Source: Xylona heveae TC161 (lineage: Eukaryota > Ascomycota > Xylonomycetes > Xylonales > Xylonaceae). From it: DNA of 64,000 nucleotides. Below the pieces are notes generated by a model. The model was not told the origin of the DNA, did not search any database, and was given only the letters and a program-made list of their open reading frames with translations. Positions 10,321 through 21,009 of the stretch are shown here, piece after piece. Location of the stretch: positions 372,001 through 436,000 of the forward strand of contig NW_017264199.1 of assembly GCF_001619985.1 (NCBI RefSeq). Reading direction: 5' to 3'. Each line of letters starts with the position of its first letter. Position 1 is the stretch's first letter. A program made the translations under genes and the position numbers.

Positions 10321-12088
10321 ATGGTTCTCGATAATGACACCCGGGGGTGGATTATGACATGCGTGAGCGGCGTTGGTATGTTCGGCCGTGCTTCAAGAGC
10401 GCTGGACAAAGGCTGACTCGGTTTAGCCTGCATACTAGGTGCCTGCATCATATGTGTCGACCTGGTTGTCCAACTGTTACCAGGAAAGAAGGGTTTCCGC
10501 ATCCAGGACAGCAATGCGTTTTTGTCGGCCTCGCTGAGCTTGAGCTTTGGTGTTATGGTAGGTGGCGGCACATTGTTCCGAACGGAGTAAAACGAGCCCC
10601 TCTGCACGGAGCTGACAAAGATCAATAGCTTTTCTCTGCCCTATACGGAATGCTCCCATCTGCGAAAAAGTCACTTCGGCAAGGAGGCTTCTCCCCACAG
10701 GCTGCGGAGTTCATACTGATCGGGTGCTTTATCGGTGGCGTTATCGGTATTCAGATCCTCTCGCGCCTCCTTCACCGCTTCATACCATCACACGTTGTCG
10801 ATTGCGATCATAGTCATGCAGGCGAAGATACCAAGCATCCCGATGATTATCATGAGCATGACGAACACCAACATTATGGGCATTCGCATAGTACCGAATA
10901 CGAACCCACTCATATCCCCGCTCGGAAAGAGAATATGCGCGACTTGGATGGTGGGGCCACACATGAGAGGAGCCCTCTGCTTTCGAGGACTGCTTCCGAT
11001 ACGGATACCACGTCTCGAATCACCTCAGCGCCCAGGGAAACATCCCATTTCGTTGATGACCCCTCGCTGGTCAACATCCATCGCCCCTCGCTCCAGTCGC
11101 GGCTCACGCAAAAAGTATCGTCGATTGTAATGGGTAGTGACAGGAGGTGTGGAGAAGATGGGCAATGCTACGGACTATCCGAACCATGTGGACAGGAATG
11201 TCGAAAAGTGCTGCACTCTAAAGCGGCTGAAGCAGCCCTCCTTCACTCGACGCATCCTCCGCTCTCGAGGAGCGCAACTGTTCCAGCGGCTCAGCCTGTC
11301 CAACCCGTCTCTGATGGTCTCGAAACGATAGAGGAGTCTCCCTCAATGGGCACACACGATCACCCTGTCTTCTCGCCAATTGACTATGGACGCCGTCGCA
11401 GTTCAGACGCCGCATTTTCTGATGCAGGTGACATTGAGGAGGGCAGGAGGAAGCGCAGTATAGCATCCTCACCTAGTCATTCGGCCCCGCATCATCATCA
11501 CGTTCCCACCAACGCCTTTCTCTCCATTGGTCTTCAGACATCCATCGCGATTGCTTTGCACAAGCTTCCAGAAGGTTTCATCACATATGCCACGAACCAC
11601 GCGAACCCGCAGCTTGGATTTGCCGTCTTTATTGCCTTGTTTATCCATAACATCACGGAAGGCTTTGCCATGGCGCTGCCGCTCTACCTTGCTATCGGCG
11701 TTCGCTGGAAGGCCATAATATGGAGTTCCTTTCTTGGTGGCGTCAGCCAACCGCTCGGCGCTGGCATCGCTGCCCTCTCGTTAAAACTTGCTGGCAGGAA
11801 GCATATGGCTCCTGGAGAGGGAGTCTATGGTGGAATGTTTGCTGTGACAGGTATGAATACCCATTTCCCTCCCCTTCTTGGATTGGACGATGATTTTCGC
11901 AATGGCTGCCCAAATAGCACTCGGAGACTAATATGATATATTTTCGATCAGCCGGCATCATGACATCGGTCGCCTTTCAGCTCTTTTCTGAGAGCATCGG
12001 ACTGTCCCACAGCCGAGGCACTTGTATAGTGTTTGCATTTATCGGAATAGCGATTCTGGGTATTAGTTTTGCTCTGACAGCCAGCTGA
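10321..12088 (+). CDS. ZRT3: ZIP-family zinc transporter, Zrt3-like (vacuolar)
   Basis: This is a ZIP transporter; the Zrt3 branch releases stored zinc from the vacuole. The model is join(10321..10375, 10439..10557, 10629..11850, 11952..12088), 510 aa, in frame throughout. Exons 1-2 encode the first membrane helix, and the start of exon 3 encodes LFSALYGMLPSAKKSL and a second helix (LIGCFIGGVIGIQILSRLL). A long cytosolic or luminal loop is His-rich (HDEHQHYGHSHS and further His runs), a usual metal-binding loop. The conserved ZIP core is HKLPEGFITYA and HNITEGFAMALPL, with the metal-binding His and Glu residues visible. Exon 4 encodes the last helices (GIMTSVAFQLFSESIGLSH). A model starting at the ATG at 10650 would lose the first helix. 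Confidence 0.92.
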
Positions 12089-12434
12089 TTTGGACTCCAA
12101 AAATAATACTTTGGAGATGTTCGAAAAGGATTTACTATAGGATATTTATCATGAGTCATGACGATGGCGGCTGAGCCCCTATATTTTCGATATATGAATG
12201 TTGTTCTAACGAAAGTCCTTGTATCAAGTGCAGTCCAGGATACCATATATCTGTTCATATCCTAGCATATCTAGAATTGAAATCGGAGAGCTGTTTACAA
12301 TATTTAATATTTCTATTGAGCTCCCTCATAACAATGTTCTTTCCTCTCAGCCGGTCAATCAAAAGACTCGCTTTCTCCGCTGTCCCTTCTAACGTTCTAC
12401 TAGTTCTATGGCTCGAGGTTGATGTCAAATAGTA
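12089..12434. other. Convergent intergenic region, zinc transporter / kinase
   Basis: These 346 bp hold only the 3' ends of two convergent genes. The sequence is AT-rich, with TTTACAATATTTAATATTTC near 12294, and no coding features. Confidence 0.45.
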
Positions 12435-13926
12435 CTACAAAGCCTCTTTTATTGCCGGCAGAGCCCACCGCACCATCCATTCCGATTGAAGTGCTTCGCT
12501 AATCGTGATCCGCTCAGAAGTCTCGTAAGCCAGCATTGCGCGCAGCAGCTTTTCTAGACTAGCGAATTCTTCCGGACTATACTCGAGCGTCGCGGGAGCA
12601 TACTCGCTCCTCAGATATTGGATTTGCATCGGCAACGACTCAGAATGCATGTCCCCTTTCGGTGATCCATCTTCATTAAAGGAATCTGAGCGCCATTCCC
12701 ACCTGTCCCACCAGCGTTTTGGAAGAACGCCTAGTATATCAACCATGGAATCGACCAACTTCAAAAACAGGCGTTGCTTTCCCAGAATGTCATAGATGGT
12801 GCACCCAGCCTCCCACACGTCAACGGCTGGGCTGATCGGTTCGTCTTTTTCGAAGAAAGCTTCGATGGGCAAATGGGTACGACAGCATTTCAAGTCCTCA
12901 AGTTTTCCTTGGCCTTGCGAAAAAGACGCCCCAAAGTCCACAATTAGGATTTTCGGGTCAACAATTTTATCTGCTTCGGCGAAGATTTTGTAGGGCGGAT
13001 ATACGAAATAGCGTGGAAGGTGCCTGGCCTCTTCGTCGGAAATCGGACATCTGTCCATCCGTCGAAGTGGTTCTATTCGAGGCTTGTCCACGGTTTCATA
13101 GAGCTCTGAGTTGCTCGTGACTTGCTGGAAAATTGGAAATTGAAATACAATGTTCTTTTCGTGTAGGTCTATGGGAGCAGAAGCTGGTTTAGTATAATAG
13201 TCACAGACTCACAGTCTCACAGTCTCACAGAAAACAGGCGGCTTTCTCGATTTTTTCCCACTTGCAGATGAAGAAGTTGGTCGACTGGGGCTGGGTTTGG
13301 GGAGGGGGCCGGGTAAGGGAGAATATCGAATATTAACTAAGTCTGGACGACATACCAGCATGCACCACGCCACAAGCATGGATATAATCCAACCCTAATA
13401 ACAACTGTGCAGAGATTGCCCTCGCCGTTTTGGGCGAATACCGCGCCAACGTCTCATTTTTTTGATCCCAAACGCTGCACCCCGCAGCCTTACTGACAAT
13501 GCATAAATGCTGGCCATTCGGTCCATTAATTACAAACTCGTCGAGCAACGTAGACACATACGCTCGTCCTGGATGATCTTCTGGCCCTGAATTCATGGCG
13601 GCGAGGTGCTTGCTTTCGGTGTGTATGACACGGTCATTTCCACCGTCTTGGCTGTTTTCAAATGCATCCGCGGCGTGGATTTTGAGCGCAACGTATCTGC
13701 CTTCTTTGTTATCTCTTGCAAGCCAGACTGTTGCAAAACTTCCCCATCCGAGCTTGTGCACGATCTCGTAGCGCCCGTCGTGATACATATCGCCTATGTG
13801 GGTGGGATGGAAGCCACCAGGAACATATCTCTCTGCCCATTCCATGCCGTCGGGCGTCACAATTGTGGCCTCCGAATACACAGGTACTGGAATGCCCATT
13901 TGACGAAATAGCTCATCGGCAATCAT
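12435..13926 (-). CDS. SRPK-like serine/threonine protein kinase
   Basis: This protein kinase belongs to the SR-protein-kinase-like group that is expanded in filamentous fungi. The model is complement(join(12435..13168, 13356..13926)), 434 aa. The N-lobe has the glycine loop LGWGSFATVWLA (59-70) and VALKIH with the ATP-binding lysine K82. The catalytic loop is split by the intron and reads VVHADLHEKNIVF, with Asp191 intact. The Mg-binding motif is VDFGAS. The APE region is divergent (CRTHLPIEAFF) but is in the SRPK style. The spacer between lobes is short compared with canonical SRPK, so it may have another substrate range. The intron of 187 nt is long for this window and holds a small tandem repeat. 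All catalytic residues are present, so it looks active; the biological role cannot be told. Confidence 0.88.
13201..13230. repeat. 8-nt tandem repeat in kinase intron
   Basis: The octamer TCACAGTC is repeated nearly four times (first copy TCACAGAC) inside the 187-nt intron of the SRPK-like kinase gene. The repeat contains CAG on the plus strand, which is not the sense strand, so it does not add acceptor sites. Confidence 0.8.
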
Positions 13927-15146
13927 TGTATGAATAATATTGCAGACGGAAGTTTGACTGCAGTCGATGCGGTTCGTCGTTGGTATTTATAAAATGCTCT
14001 GAAAACAAGAGTGTTATTTGATGAATTTCTTCTTTGCTCAGTATTCTAGATGCAAAATATGTATGAGTCTATGACAGCCGCGAGATTGAGATATTTAAAT
14101 ATGACTGAAGTCGGCGATTTCTTTGTTCTTTGTGTTGCTGCTAGTCACAAATCATATGTGCTGCTGCGGTTGGCCGGCAGTGTGACGTTTCTGGTATTTT
14201 TTTTTTTTTTTTGAAGAGTTTCAGATTTCCCTAATAATAAAGATTAGCCCGGACACTGCGCATTCGTTTTTTACTCATGCTGCTTTGTATATTCAGAGTC
14301 CTGTTCGAACGTCTGCGCTTAACCGTGTTGAATCTCTTTGTTCGGTCAATGGTCGGTGTTGTCACACTGGTCACCTAAGGAACGGGAGGTGTTTTGTCGT
14401 AAAAATATGCTTTTTGATTATGAAATAGATGCTAAAATAAGTCAAAAGGACCAAAAGATTTTATAAATCCTTTCTAGCAGTTTCGATGAAGAAGCTTTAA
14501 ATATTATCTTTCTAATACCTAGGATCCTACTATGGGTTCTACAATTCTTCGAGAATGATAGATTTTCTAATTGAATTGCGATCACGACTCATGAGGTTTT
14601 TCTTGACCGATGTCTAGGTCTAGTACCAAAGCCGCCTTTGGTCCTAAACACCATCCTGCTTTGCATACATTTAGGAAAAGCATCTTTGTACCGCTGTACA
14701 CGAATTATGGTCTAACAAGACTACAAGACACGGTCTCTTGAGCCTTCCCACAGCCTTAAAAGACGGTAGACTATATACGATTTTAGAACAGTTTCAACGT
14801 CAGTCTTGGAAGTTTGAACTCGAATATCGAATGGCTTCATAGAGTCAGAGCTCGAATTTACAGAATTGTTATAGAAATCATGAGAAACTGGAAATGTCTC
14901 AAATCTCAGTCAAGGGCCTTATGTATAAGAAGAAAGTTTTATGACTGAGGAATTTTGGACGACAAAAGTTCAAATAAATTTTACTGCAATTGAATTTGAA
15001 GAAAACGAAAACGAAATACCGAATCTTGTATTATGTTAATCGAATAGAAAGGAAATTGACGAATATATAAATAAGTCCCTCGGCCCCACAACCGTGCCTT
15101 CTCACCGAGATTCAGGCTGGAGCTAACTTTTTGTTTGAATAAGCCA
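13927..15146. other. AT-rich intergenic region with T16 tract
   Basis: No gene is supported in 1.22 kb. A run of 16 T lies at 14197-14212. The segment 14380-14990 is AT-rich with stops in all frames. It could be decayed repeat DNA, but I cannot identify a parent element. The right end holds the promoter of the 15147 gene. Confidence 0.4.
15063..15073 (+). promoter_or_regulatory. TATA-like element
   Basis: ATATATAAATA lies about 75-85 nt upstream of the ATG at 15147, in the usual position for a TATA box serving the small hypothetical gene. It is followed by a GC-richer segment that could contain the transcription start. Confidence 0.4.
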
Positions 15147-15690
15147 ATGGCGACACGAACTATTAGAATAGTTTGGAGGTACGACAAACCGGCCAATGCA
15201 GACGTTGTAAAAATGCTTTTGGCAGCAGCTTATCAAGCTGCGATGAGCCTAAAGCCAGATACGTGTGAAATATTGATCAGGTAAATATGTCTTTTAATAA
15301 AATTTTTTTATTTTTCTAAATTTGACTTCGATAATCTACATGAAAGACACTGATTGTTGTTGTCACAGATCACATATTCATAATTGTTCGTTTTCTAGAG
15401 GCGTTTATCGCCCCGACCACCCCCACATAACCATCTCCGTCAAAAACCACGTGAACAGATTTTTTGGAACACATGAAACAATCCACGGCTATACGTACAC
15501 CATGGAAAACCCCGTGCTTAGATTGGCAACCAAGCGACATGACATGAACCTTGACAGCAACCGAACTGGAAACGGGGCTATAATTTGGCCCCCTGGGCTT
15601 CCATCGGAGGATATTCCTTTCAATGACAACGAGGTTAATGAGTATTTGTATTCCTGCCTTGAAGAATTGACCAAGAAATATCTAGGCTAG
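15147..15690 (+). CDS. Hypothetical protein, 141 aa
   Basis: I do not recognise this protein. The model is join(15147..15280, 15399..15690), 141 aa, with a GTAAAT donor and TTCTAG acceptor that restore one frame (LIR|GVYRPDHPH). It begins MATRTIRIVWRYDKPANADV. It has no signal peptide, membrane helix or low-complexity region. The composition is mixed and looks like a small globular domain: an N-terminal beta-rich start, a predicted helix (KMLLAAAYQAAMSL), then a His-rich middle (YRPDHPHITISVKNH) and a helical C-terminus (NEVNEYLYSCLEELTKKYLG). The two-exon structure and a TATA-like element support a real gene. The second exon alone would be missed or mis-started if read from the ATG at 15322. 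Function unknown. Confidence 0.65.
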
Positions 15691-16355
15691 AAGAGCATCT
15701 TTATGATGTATGCGGCGACTCTTCTTTGTTCTTTTGATGTTGAGATATCCTAAAAATACGGTTCAGCTACTGCGGTAGCGCGACACCGGCTGTCGCTAAA
15801 GTGAGAGATCCGAGGGATCTGCTGCTCTTTGACGGGCGGCAACGGATGGTTAGCCGGATTCTTAGCGCGGGGCCCACTGGCATTTGTTTTGACAATCGTT
15901 GGTTTACACATTTGACTAGAATTTTGGGATTTATAACAATGAAAAGCTGGATGACATATTGTTAATCGCTACTAAAGATGGTAATGTCTCTAAAATGGAG
16001 ATAACGTGATTCAAAATCCGTAGACAACATGGCCAGCATTCTTGGCCTCCTAATGAATGGATAGTCTCCAGCTTTACCCTTGCACAAATTTGTCCTTCAA
16101 AAGTAAAAGGAAGTTATCATGATAGTCACAAGGCCGGAGACATTAAGCTTCAATGTAAAGAGCATTTACTGATAGACATTAGGTTCCATCTTCGCCAAGG
16201 AAACAATTCCAAGAAATCCTTCAGGCGAGTGCGGAATAAATCCCAGTTGAGAATTGCATTCATATCAAGTCTGTCATAGGCCACCATTAAGACAGCTTCG
16301 AGTTATAAATTCAAATTCTCTTGCTCTCAAAGGAGCTTTGTTGAATTGGGGAGAA
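15691..16355. other. Convergent intergenic region
   Basis: These 665 bp lie between the 15147 gene and the small minus-strand gene. I see no open frame with coding character. A GC-rich block near 15770-15880 differs from the AT-rich rest. Confidence 0.4.
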
Positions 16356-16676
16356 TTCTATTGTCAATGTTAGTGACATGGTGCGATGTGATCCAATTCT
16401 ATACTGGCACAACAGAATGATCGATTACTCACAGCGACCACGTTTTTCCCGGGACGAAATACCCATGATAATCATTAAGTTTCTGGTATCCTTGTCAGAG
16501 AGGGCCCCGGAGAGAGCGGTTCTTGAAGTCCTCTGTTCTTCATCGTAGAGAGGACCTGAGGTGTTGAGTCCGGTTTGTCCTGTAGTCCGGCTCGCGCTAG
16601 TGTTGCTTTGCGAGCCGCCAGTGGTCGCGCTACTGGCAGCGTTACCGTAGGTGTTATTGTTATTGGTGCTAGACAT
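16356..16676 (-). CDS. Small Asn/Ser/Thr-rich protein
   Basis: I do not recognise this protein of 81-83 aa. The open frame at 16425-16676 begins MSSTNNNNTYGNAASS, is rich in Asn, Ser, Thr and Gly for 45 residues, then turns into a charged, less biased tail (YDEEQRTSRTALSG, then LSDKDTRNLMIIMG). Read straight through it ends RGRCE. A good GTGAGT donor at 16432 and a CAATAG acceptor with a CTAAC-type branch site upstream would join T to AA and make a stop (RGR*). My model is complement(join(16356..16357, 16433..16676)). Both versions give almost the same protein. The second half looks more like real protein than the first. It is divergent from the APH-like gene. Moderate to low confidence that it is translated. 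Confidence 0.45.
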
Positions 16677-16962
16677 GTTTCTCTAGGCCCATTACTCTCC
16701 TAAAGAATTATAAGAGATGGAAAACGAATTCGGATGTTCTGAAACTCTGTAGAGAGATATATACGCATTTTCTCTCATATACGCATGATATAGATACCCC
16801 GCCTCAGTCTTAAGAGGCATGTCTGCGGCACGACTTGAGGACCAATCCGCTCGCGTGGCGTGTCCGCGGCTGAGAATGCAATTCAGCCTCGTCAGCTAGG
16901 CATACAACGAGGCTCTTGCAACGCTTGACACTCCACAACCATTACCCTCCCGTCACACCGTT

Positions 16963-18475
16963 ATGGATTTCAACGACTTCGCAGAAATCAAACACCAGCA
17001 ACTTGGTACCGAATGGAGCAGAAAGTTCCACATACAACGTGATACAGCTCTTGCTAAATGGATTTCATCTTTTCGCGAACATCAAGAGAGCCAGGTTATA
17101 GGTGACTGCTTTGGCTCCTTCAATTGGAGCTGCATCGTGCAATTCAACGATGGTGTCAAATGGATAGTACGGTTTGCGGTTCCTGGACAGGTTATGGATC
17201 CAGATGAGAAAGTCCCGCGCGAGGTAGCCACCATGCGGATAATCCAGGAACGAACAAGCATACCAGTACCAGCAATTCATGCCTGGGGCCTATCAAAAGA
17301 TAACCCTCTGGAATTGGGAGCTTTTATCATAATGGATTATGTTGAAGGCAAAGACCTTGGGAAACTATGGGAATATAAGCCAACTGAACGAAAGAGCGAT
17401 GGAATACTAAAGTCGACTATCAGCGAGCAAGAGCTGCGTGTTGTATACCGTCAAATAGCAGGGTTTCTTCTCGAATTATCTCGGCTGGAATTTGACAAAG
17501 GAGGGGCGCTCTTTATACATGGTGATCAGACCATCGACGTCGAGCAGAGTCCTTTGACGCTCAAGATGCAAGAGATAGAGGCACATGGCGGGGTTCGCGT
17601 TGGAGGTTCGACTCCTTTTTGATGTTTGCTTTACTCCTCTTATAACTGACTCGAGGCTCAATGGAGAAGGATGCCGCGACAAATTGTTCTCATCAGCAAC
17701 AGATTACTTTAGTCACGTTGCTGAACAAGACCTTCAGCATCTTCTTGAACAGCCCAACTCCATCGACGACGCCGAAGACGCTCGCTCTAAATACAAATTC
17801 CGCTCGCAGCTGCTGGCCCTTATACCTCGCTTTGTGAATAAAAAATACGATCGTTCACCATTTAGGCTAATATGCGACGACATGCGATTGGGCAATATCC
17901 TTGTCAACAACGAAACAGAGTTGAAGATTGTTGCCGTCCTAGATTGGGAATGGGCGTATACCGCGCCGTATCAGATGTTCTTTTCTCCACCGCGCTGGCT
18001 TCTAATCAAAAAGCCAACTTATTGGACCAGCGAAGACCTTGACAGGTACAAAACATGCTTGGAGCTTTTCCTTCATGTGTTGGCGCAAGAGGAGACAGAT
18101 AGATACAAGGACGAAAATCATCTTATTGAGAACCCTGAGCGGCTGTCAGACCTTATGCGACAGTCTATGGACGACGGCAAGCTTTGGTTTCACGAATTAA
18201 TGTACGCCTGTTACGAAGGAGCCAATAACCCAGCATGGCAGGCTATCTGCAAGCTCCATCCCGACCTCGATGACTTTGCACCCATCCCAGAGTCTACGCT
18301 GGATGGATTTTCCAAGACTAAAATGGAACAACTCCAAAAGTACGAGGCCGAATGGGCCAAGAAGCAAGCTGAACTCGACCGCGAGCAGAAAGAACTCGAG
18401 GCTTTAATAGAAAAAGTGGCAGCGTTTGACCCAGAGCTAGCTGAGAAGGCAAGGAAACGTCTTCTTACTCAATAA
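16963..18475 (+). CDS. Aminoglycoside phosphotransferase (APH)-fold kinase, fungal clade
   Basis: This belongs to the APH/choline-kinase-like fold, a large group of fungal proteins with mostly unknown small-molecule substrates. Exon 1 is 16963-17605. Exon 2 starts at 17667 or 17670 and ends at 18475, because two acceptors three nt apart both keep frame, giving 483 or 482 aa. The N-lobe contains VIGDCFGSFNWSC and KWIVRFAVPG, and the hinge reads FIIMDYVEGKDLGKLW. The catalytic loop is LICDDMRLGNILVN and the metal-binding motif is VLDWEWAY. Cys in place of the usual His in the HGD motif seems common in this fungal clade; the aspartates are kept. The C-terminus (about 420 onward) is a charged heptad-like helix (LQKYEAEWAKKQAELDREQK) likely to form a coiled coil. 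Drug resistance should not be inferred from the name. Confidence 0.85.
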
Positions 18476-19281
18476 TCAGCCGGGTGGTTGTTGCGGTCAC
18501 AGCACGTCGGGGAGGAAATGCTGCAATGAAAACGGGATATATTGGCGCCGAATTTCGCGGATGCTGAAGCGCGATCATATCGTGCCCGGACAATTCGATC
18601 AAGAGAAAACGAACCAAACAGACAAGCTCGAATACATAGATTTAATTGATCATTCAGGTTTTAATTATTCCCTCATCTAGCAATGTTTCGATAAAAATAT
18701 GTATAGCGGACGCATTACCTGCTCTCCAATAGCAGCATTTGACAACTTTTCGTGTCCGTGAAGTAGGAGCATGAAGCCGTAGGTGAAGGTAATCTATATC
18801 ACTTGAGAGGAAGTTGGAGAGACTACAAACTATCTCCAGATTCTGAACGCGGAGTCTTATTTTGTCCTCGCAGGTTCATATAGTCAGAGGAAATGCTCCG
18901 GGCCCTCCTTGTCAACGTGACTGCAAGGTAGTGCTTTGAGCCATGTCAGAATTCTAACACCCAAGATGCCGACAGATACGGCAACCCAAAGCCTCTGGGA
19001 ATTTGATGGATTTCAACCGCGTACGATGCGGAAAGACGAGTTGCAGATGAACGATGGATGGGTCCGTTATTGATTGAGTTCGAGCTGTTCGCTGGCAGAC
19101 ATGGCCGAAGAGTGGACTATTAGTCTCTAAGAGCGAGCCTGCATGGACAGAAAGTGTAGCTTGTCCTAGGAAACATCTTTGTTGGGGTATATTGAGCGTT
19201 TAAAAAGTCATTTCCATGGACAGGAATGAAAAAGAAAGAGCTGCGGCTGCAGGTTCAGCACTGCACGCGCGCATATTCATT
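18476..19281. other. Convergent intergenic region, APH-like / NSRP1-like
   Basis: No gene is visible in 806 bp. All six frames are short or interrupted. It holds the 3' ends of the two flanking convergent genes. Confidence 0.45.
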
Positions 19282-20583
19282 TCACGGCTTCCCTGCTGCG
19301 GCGGCAGCAGCAGCAGCTTCCCTCTTGCGCTGCAGGTAGCGCTCCTTGGCGCTACTAATATCACCCTCGGTCTTCCGAGACTTGGCCGCACGTTCAAGCT
19401 CCTGTTGACGATCATCTTCATCATCCGCAGCGCGTTTCGAAGCTTGCTCCAGCTGGGCTTCCAGCATACGAGACTGGCGCTCGCGCATAGCTCGCTGACC
19501 TCCACCAACGCCTACTCCGCCGCGACCACCAGCGTAGCCACCGCCTGGCGGACCACCCGGTACCCTTGACGCTGGTCCGGATACGGGCGCAGCAGCGGGT
19601 TTCGGTTTGGGCTTGACATTGAGACCGGCGGATAGCAGCTGGCGTTTATCCACGACTTGGCCTTCTTCGTTAACAACGACTCCACGCGCTTTCAGCTCGC
19701 TCGCGACCTCGGCCTCGTTTTTATCCTTTTTATTTTCCTCTTCCTCTTCGCCAGGGTTGTCCTTCTGACCAGCGGTACCGGCATCCTTGGCATTTGCTCT
19801 AGCTTCTTCTGCCGCAGTCAAGATTTCTTCATGCCGCTTGTCGTCTCGCGCTAGCATGTCCTTGTAGAATCCCATCATGCCTTGGCCGCCTGAGCGGCGT
19901 TTTGATTCCTCCTCTTCACGCAGACGCTCTTCTTCTTCGAGTTTCCGCATTTCTTCCTGCTGCGCCTTGTATGCACCCGTCACAAACTTTTCCTTGTCGG
20001 CAAATTCGTCGCCTTCCTCTTCACGCTCTTTGGCTAACATTTTCTCCTTTGCCCGCAGCTGGTCTCGCTTTCGCACCTCCGCAGCAGCGAGTAAATTGCC
20101 CATGTATTTCGGTTTGCGCTGCTCAGCGTCCGCCTTTTGTGCCTCCTTCTTTGCTTCTGTCGCACTGTGTAGTTGGTCGTAGACGCCATCGTAGTCGTAG
20201 ATACTAGGGTCTAATTCCACAGCAGATTCAGCATGTTTCCGCGTGCTATGGGCGGTTGAAAGGTCTCCAAAGGGAGTTATGGCGGATTTGGGCTTTGGTT
20301 TTGCGGCGGGTTTGGCGGGTGCGGCTTTGAAGTCCATTTTAGGTTTCGGTTTGGAAATTCCTCCAGATGAAGGTTTGGAGGAAGTGTTAAAGTCGTCATC
20401 TCCGAGGATCCCGCCGCCAATTTCTTCGGTATTGTTGACATTCTGCGCCTTGGAGCTTTCGTCTTCAGAGTCGGAGTCGCCACCGAATACGGGCTTTTTC
20501 TTCACAGGCCCGGACGGTCTGGAAGGCGCTCCGCCACTGCCGGGCTTCTTTGTCAAATTGAGCCCATACGATAGAGTTGGCAT
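19282..20583 (-). CDS. NSRP1/CCDC55-like nuclear speckle splicing factor
   Basis: This is a single-exon protein of 433 aa matching the N-terminal domain of NSRP1 (coiled-coil domain-containing 55, DUF2040), a nuclear factor acting in alternative splicing. It starts MPTLSYGLNLTKKPG, with a Pro/Lys-rich leader and an acidic patch (GGDSDSEDESS). The family core is ELDPSIYDYDGVYDQL followed by KPKYMGNLLAAAEVRKRD. A long charged coiled coil (AKEREEEGDEFADKEKFVTG and beyond) leads to GMMGFYKDMLARDDKRHEE. The C-terminal third is Gly-rich and then Lys/Arg-rich with likely nuclear localisation signals. It diverges from the NFKBIL1-like gene across 426 bp; both probably serve RNA processing. Confidence 0.9.
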   Translation of the reverse strand: MPTLSYGLNLTKKPGSGGAPSRPSGPVKKKPVFGGDSDSEDESSKAQNVNNTEEIGGGILGDDDFNTSSKPSSGGISKPKPKMDFKAAPAKPAAKPKPKSAITPFGDLSTAHSTRKHAESAVELDPSIYDYDGVYDQLHSATEAKKEAQKADAEQRKPKYMGNLLAAAEVRKRDQLRAKEKMLAKEREEEGDEFADKEKFVTGAYKAQQEEMRKLEEEERLREEEESKRRSGGQGMMGFYKDMLARDDKRHEEILTAAEEARANAKDAGTAGQKDNPGEEEEENKKDKNEAEVASELKARGVVVNEEGQVVDKRQLLSAGLNVKPKPKPAAAPVSGPASRVPGGPPGGGYAGGRGGVGVGGGQRAMRERQSRMLEAQLEQASKRAADDEDDRQQELERAAKSRKTEGDISSAKERYLQRKREAAAAAAAAGKP

Positions 20584-21009
20584 TGTGTGAGACTTTTAGC
20601 AAAAGAATTGTAGGATCTGAAAGGGTAAAGGTAAAGCGAAGTTGAACTGCGAAGTCCCTGGCGATGATGCGGCGGCAAATGCCGACAGCTAATAAATCTG
20701 GGGAACTTTAACGGCGAAAGCGGACAAGTGATTTCTTCAACATCACAACTTTTGAGAGCGCAGTCAGCCTTCACGGATCCCTTGATTTCTCAGTGATTAA
20801 TCGTCTAGAGAGAGATATCGTGATAGGACTCCTCTCTGAAAATAGAGAACTCTCCAAATTCAGTGGCGACAAAACTTATCTCCGGTTGAGACGCTATCGA
20901 TAGCCCGCTGCTGCTACAATTTATCATACCCTCCTCTACGATCAGCAACGCACCTATACAGAGATGATCTCGCAATTATAACATTTCTCAGCAGAGAAAA
21001 GCCTTCGAG
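20584..21009. promoter_or_regulatory. Divergent promoter, NSRP1-like / NFKBIL1-like
   Basis: These 426 bp separate two start codons pointing away from each other. No open frame with coding character is seen. A shared bidirectional promoter would fit, since both products look like nuclear RNA-related proteins. Confidence 0.5.

Noticed and set aside
14197-14212. T16 tract as a poly-A tail of a retrotransposed element
   Set aside because: No adjacent reverse-transcriptase or other element sequence and no target-site duplication visible.
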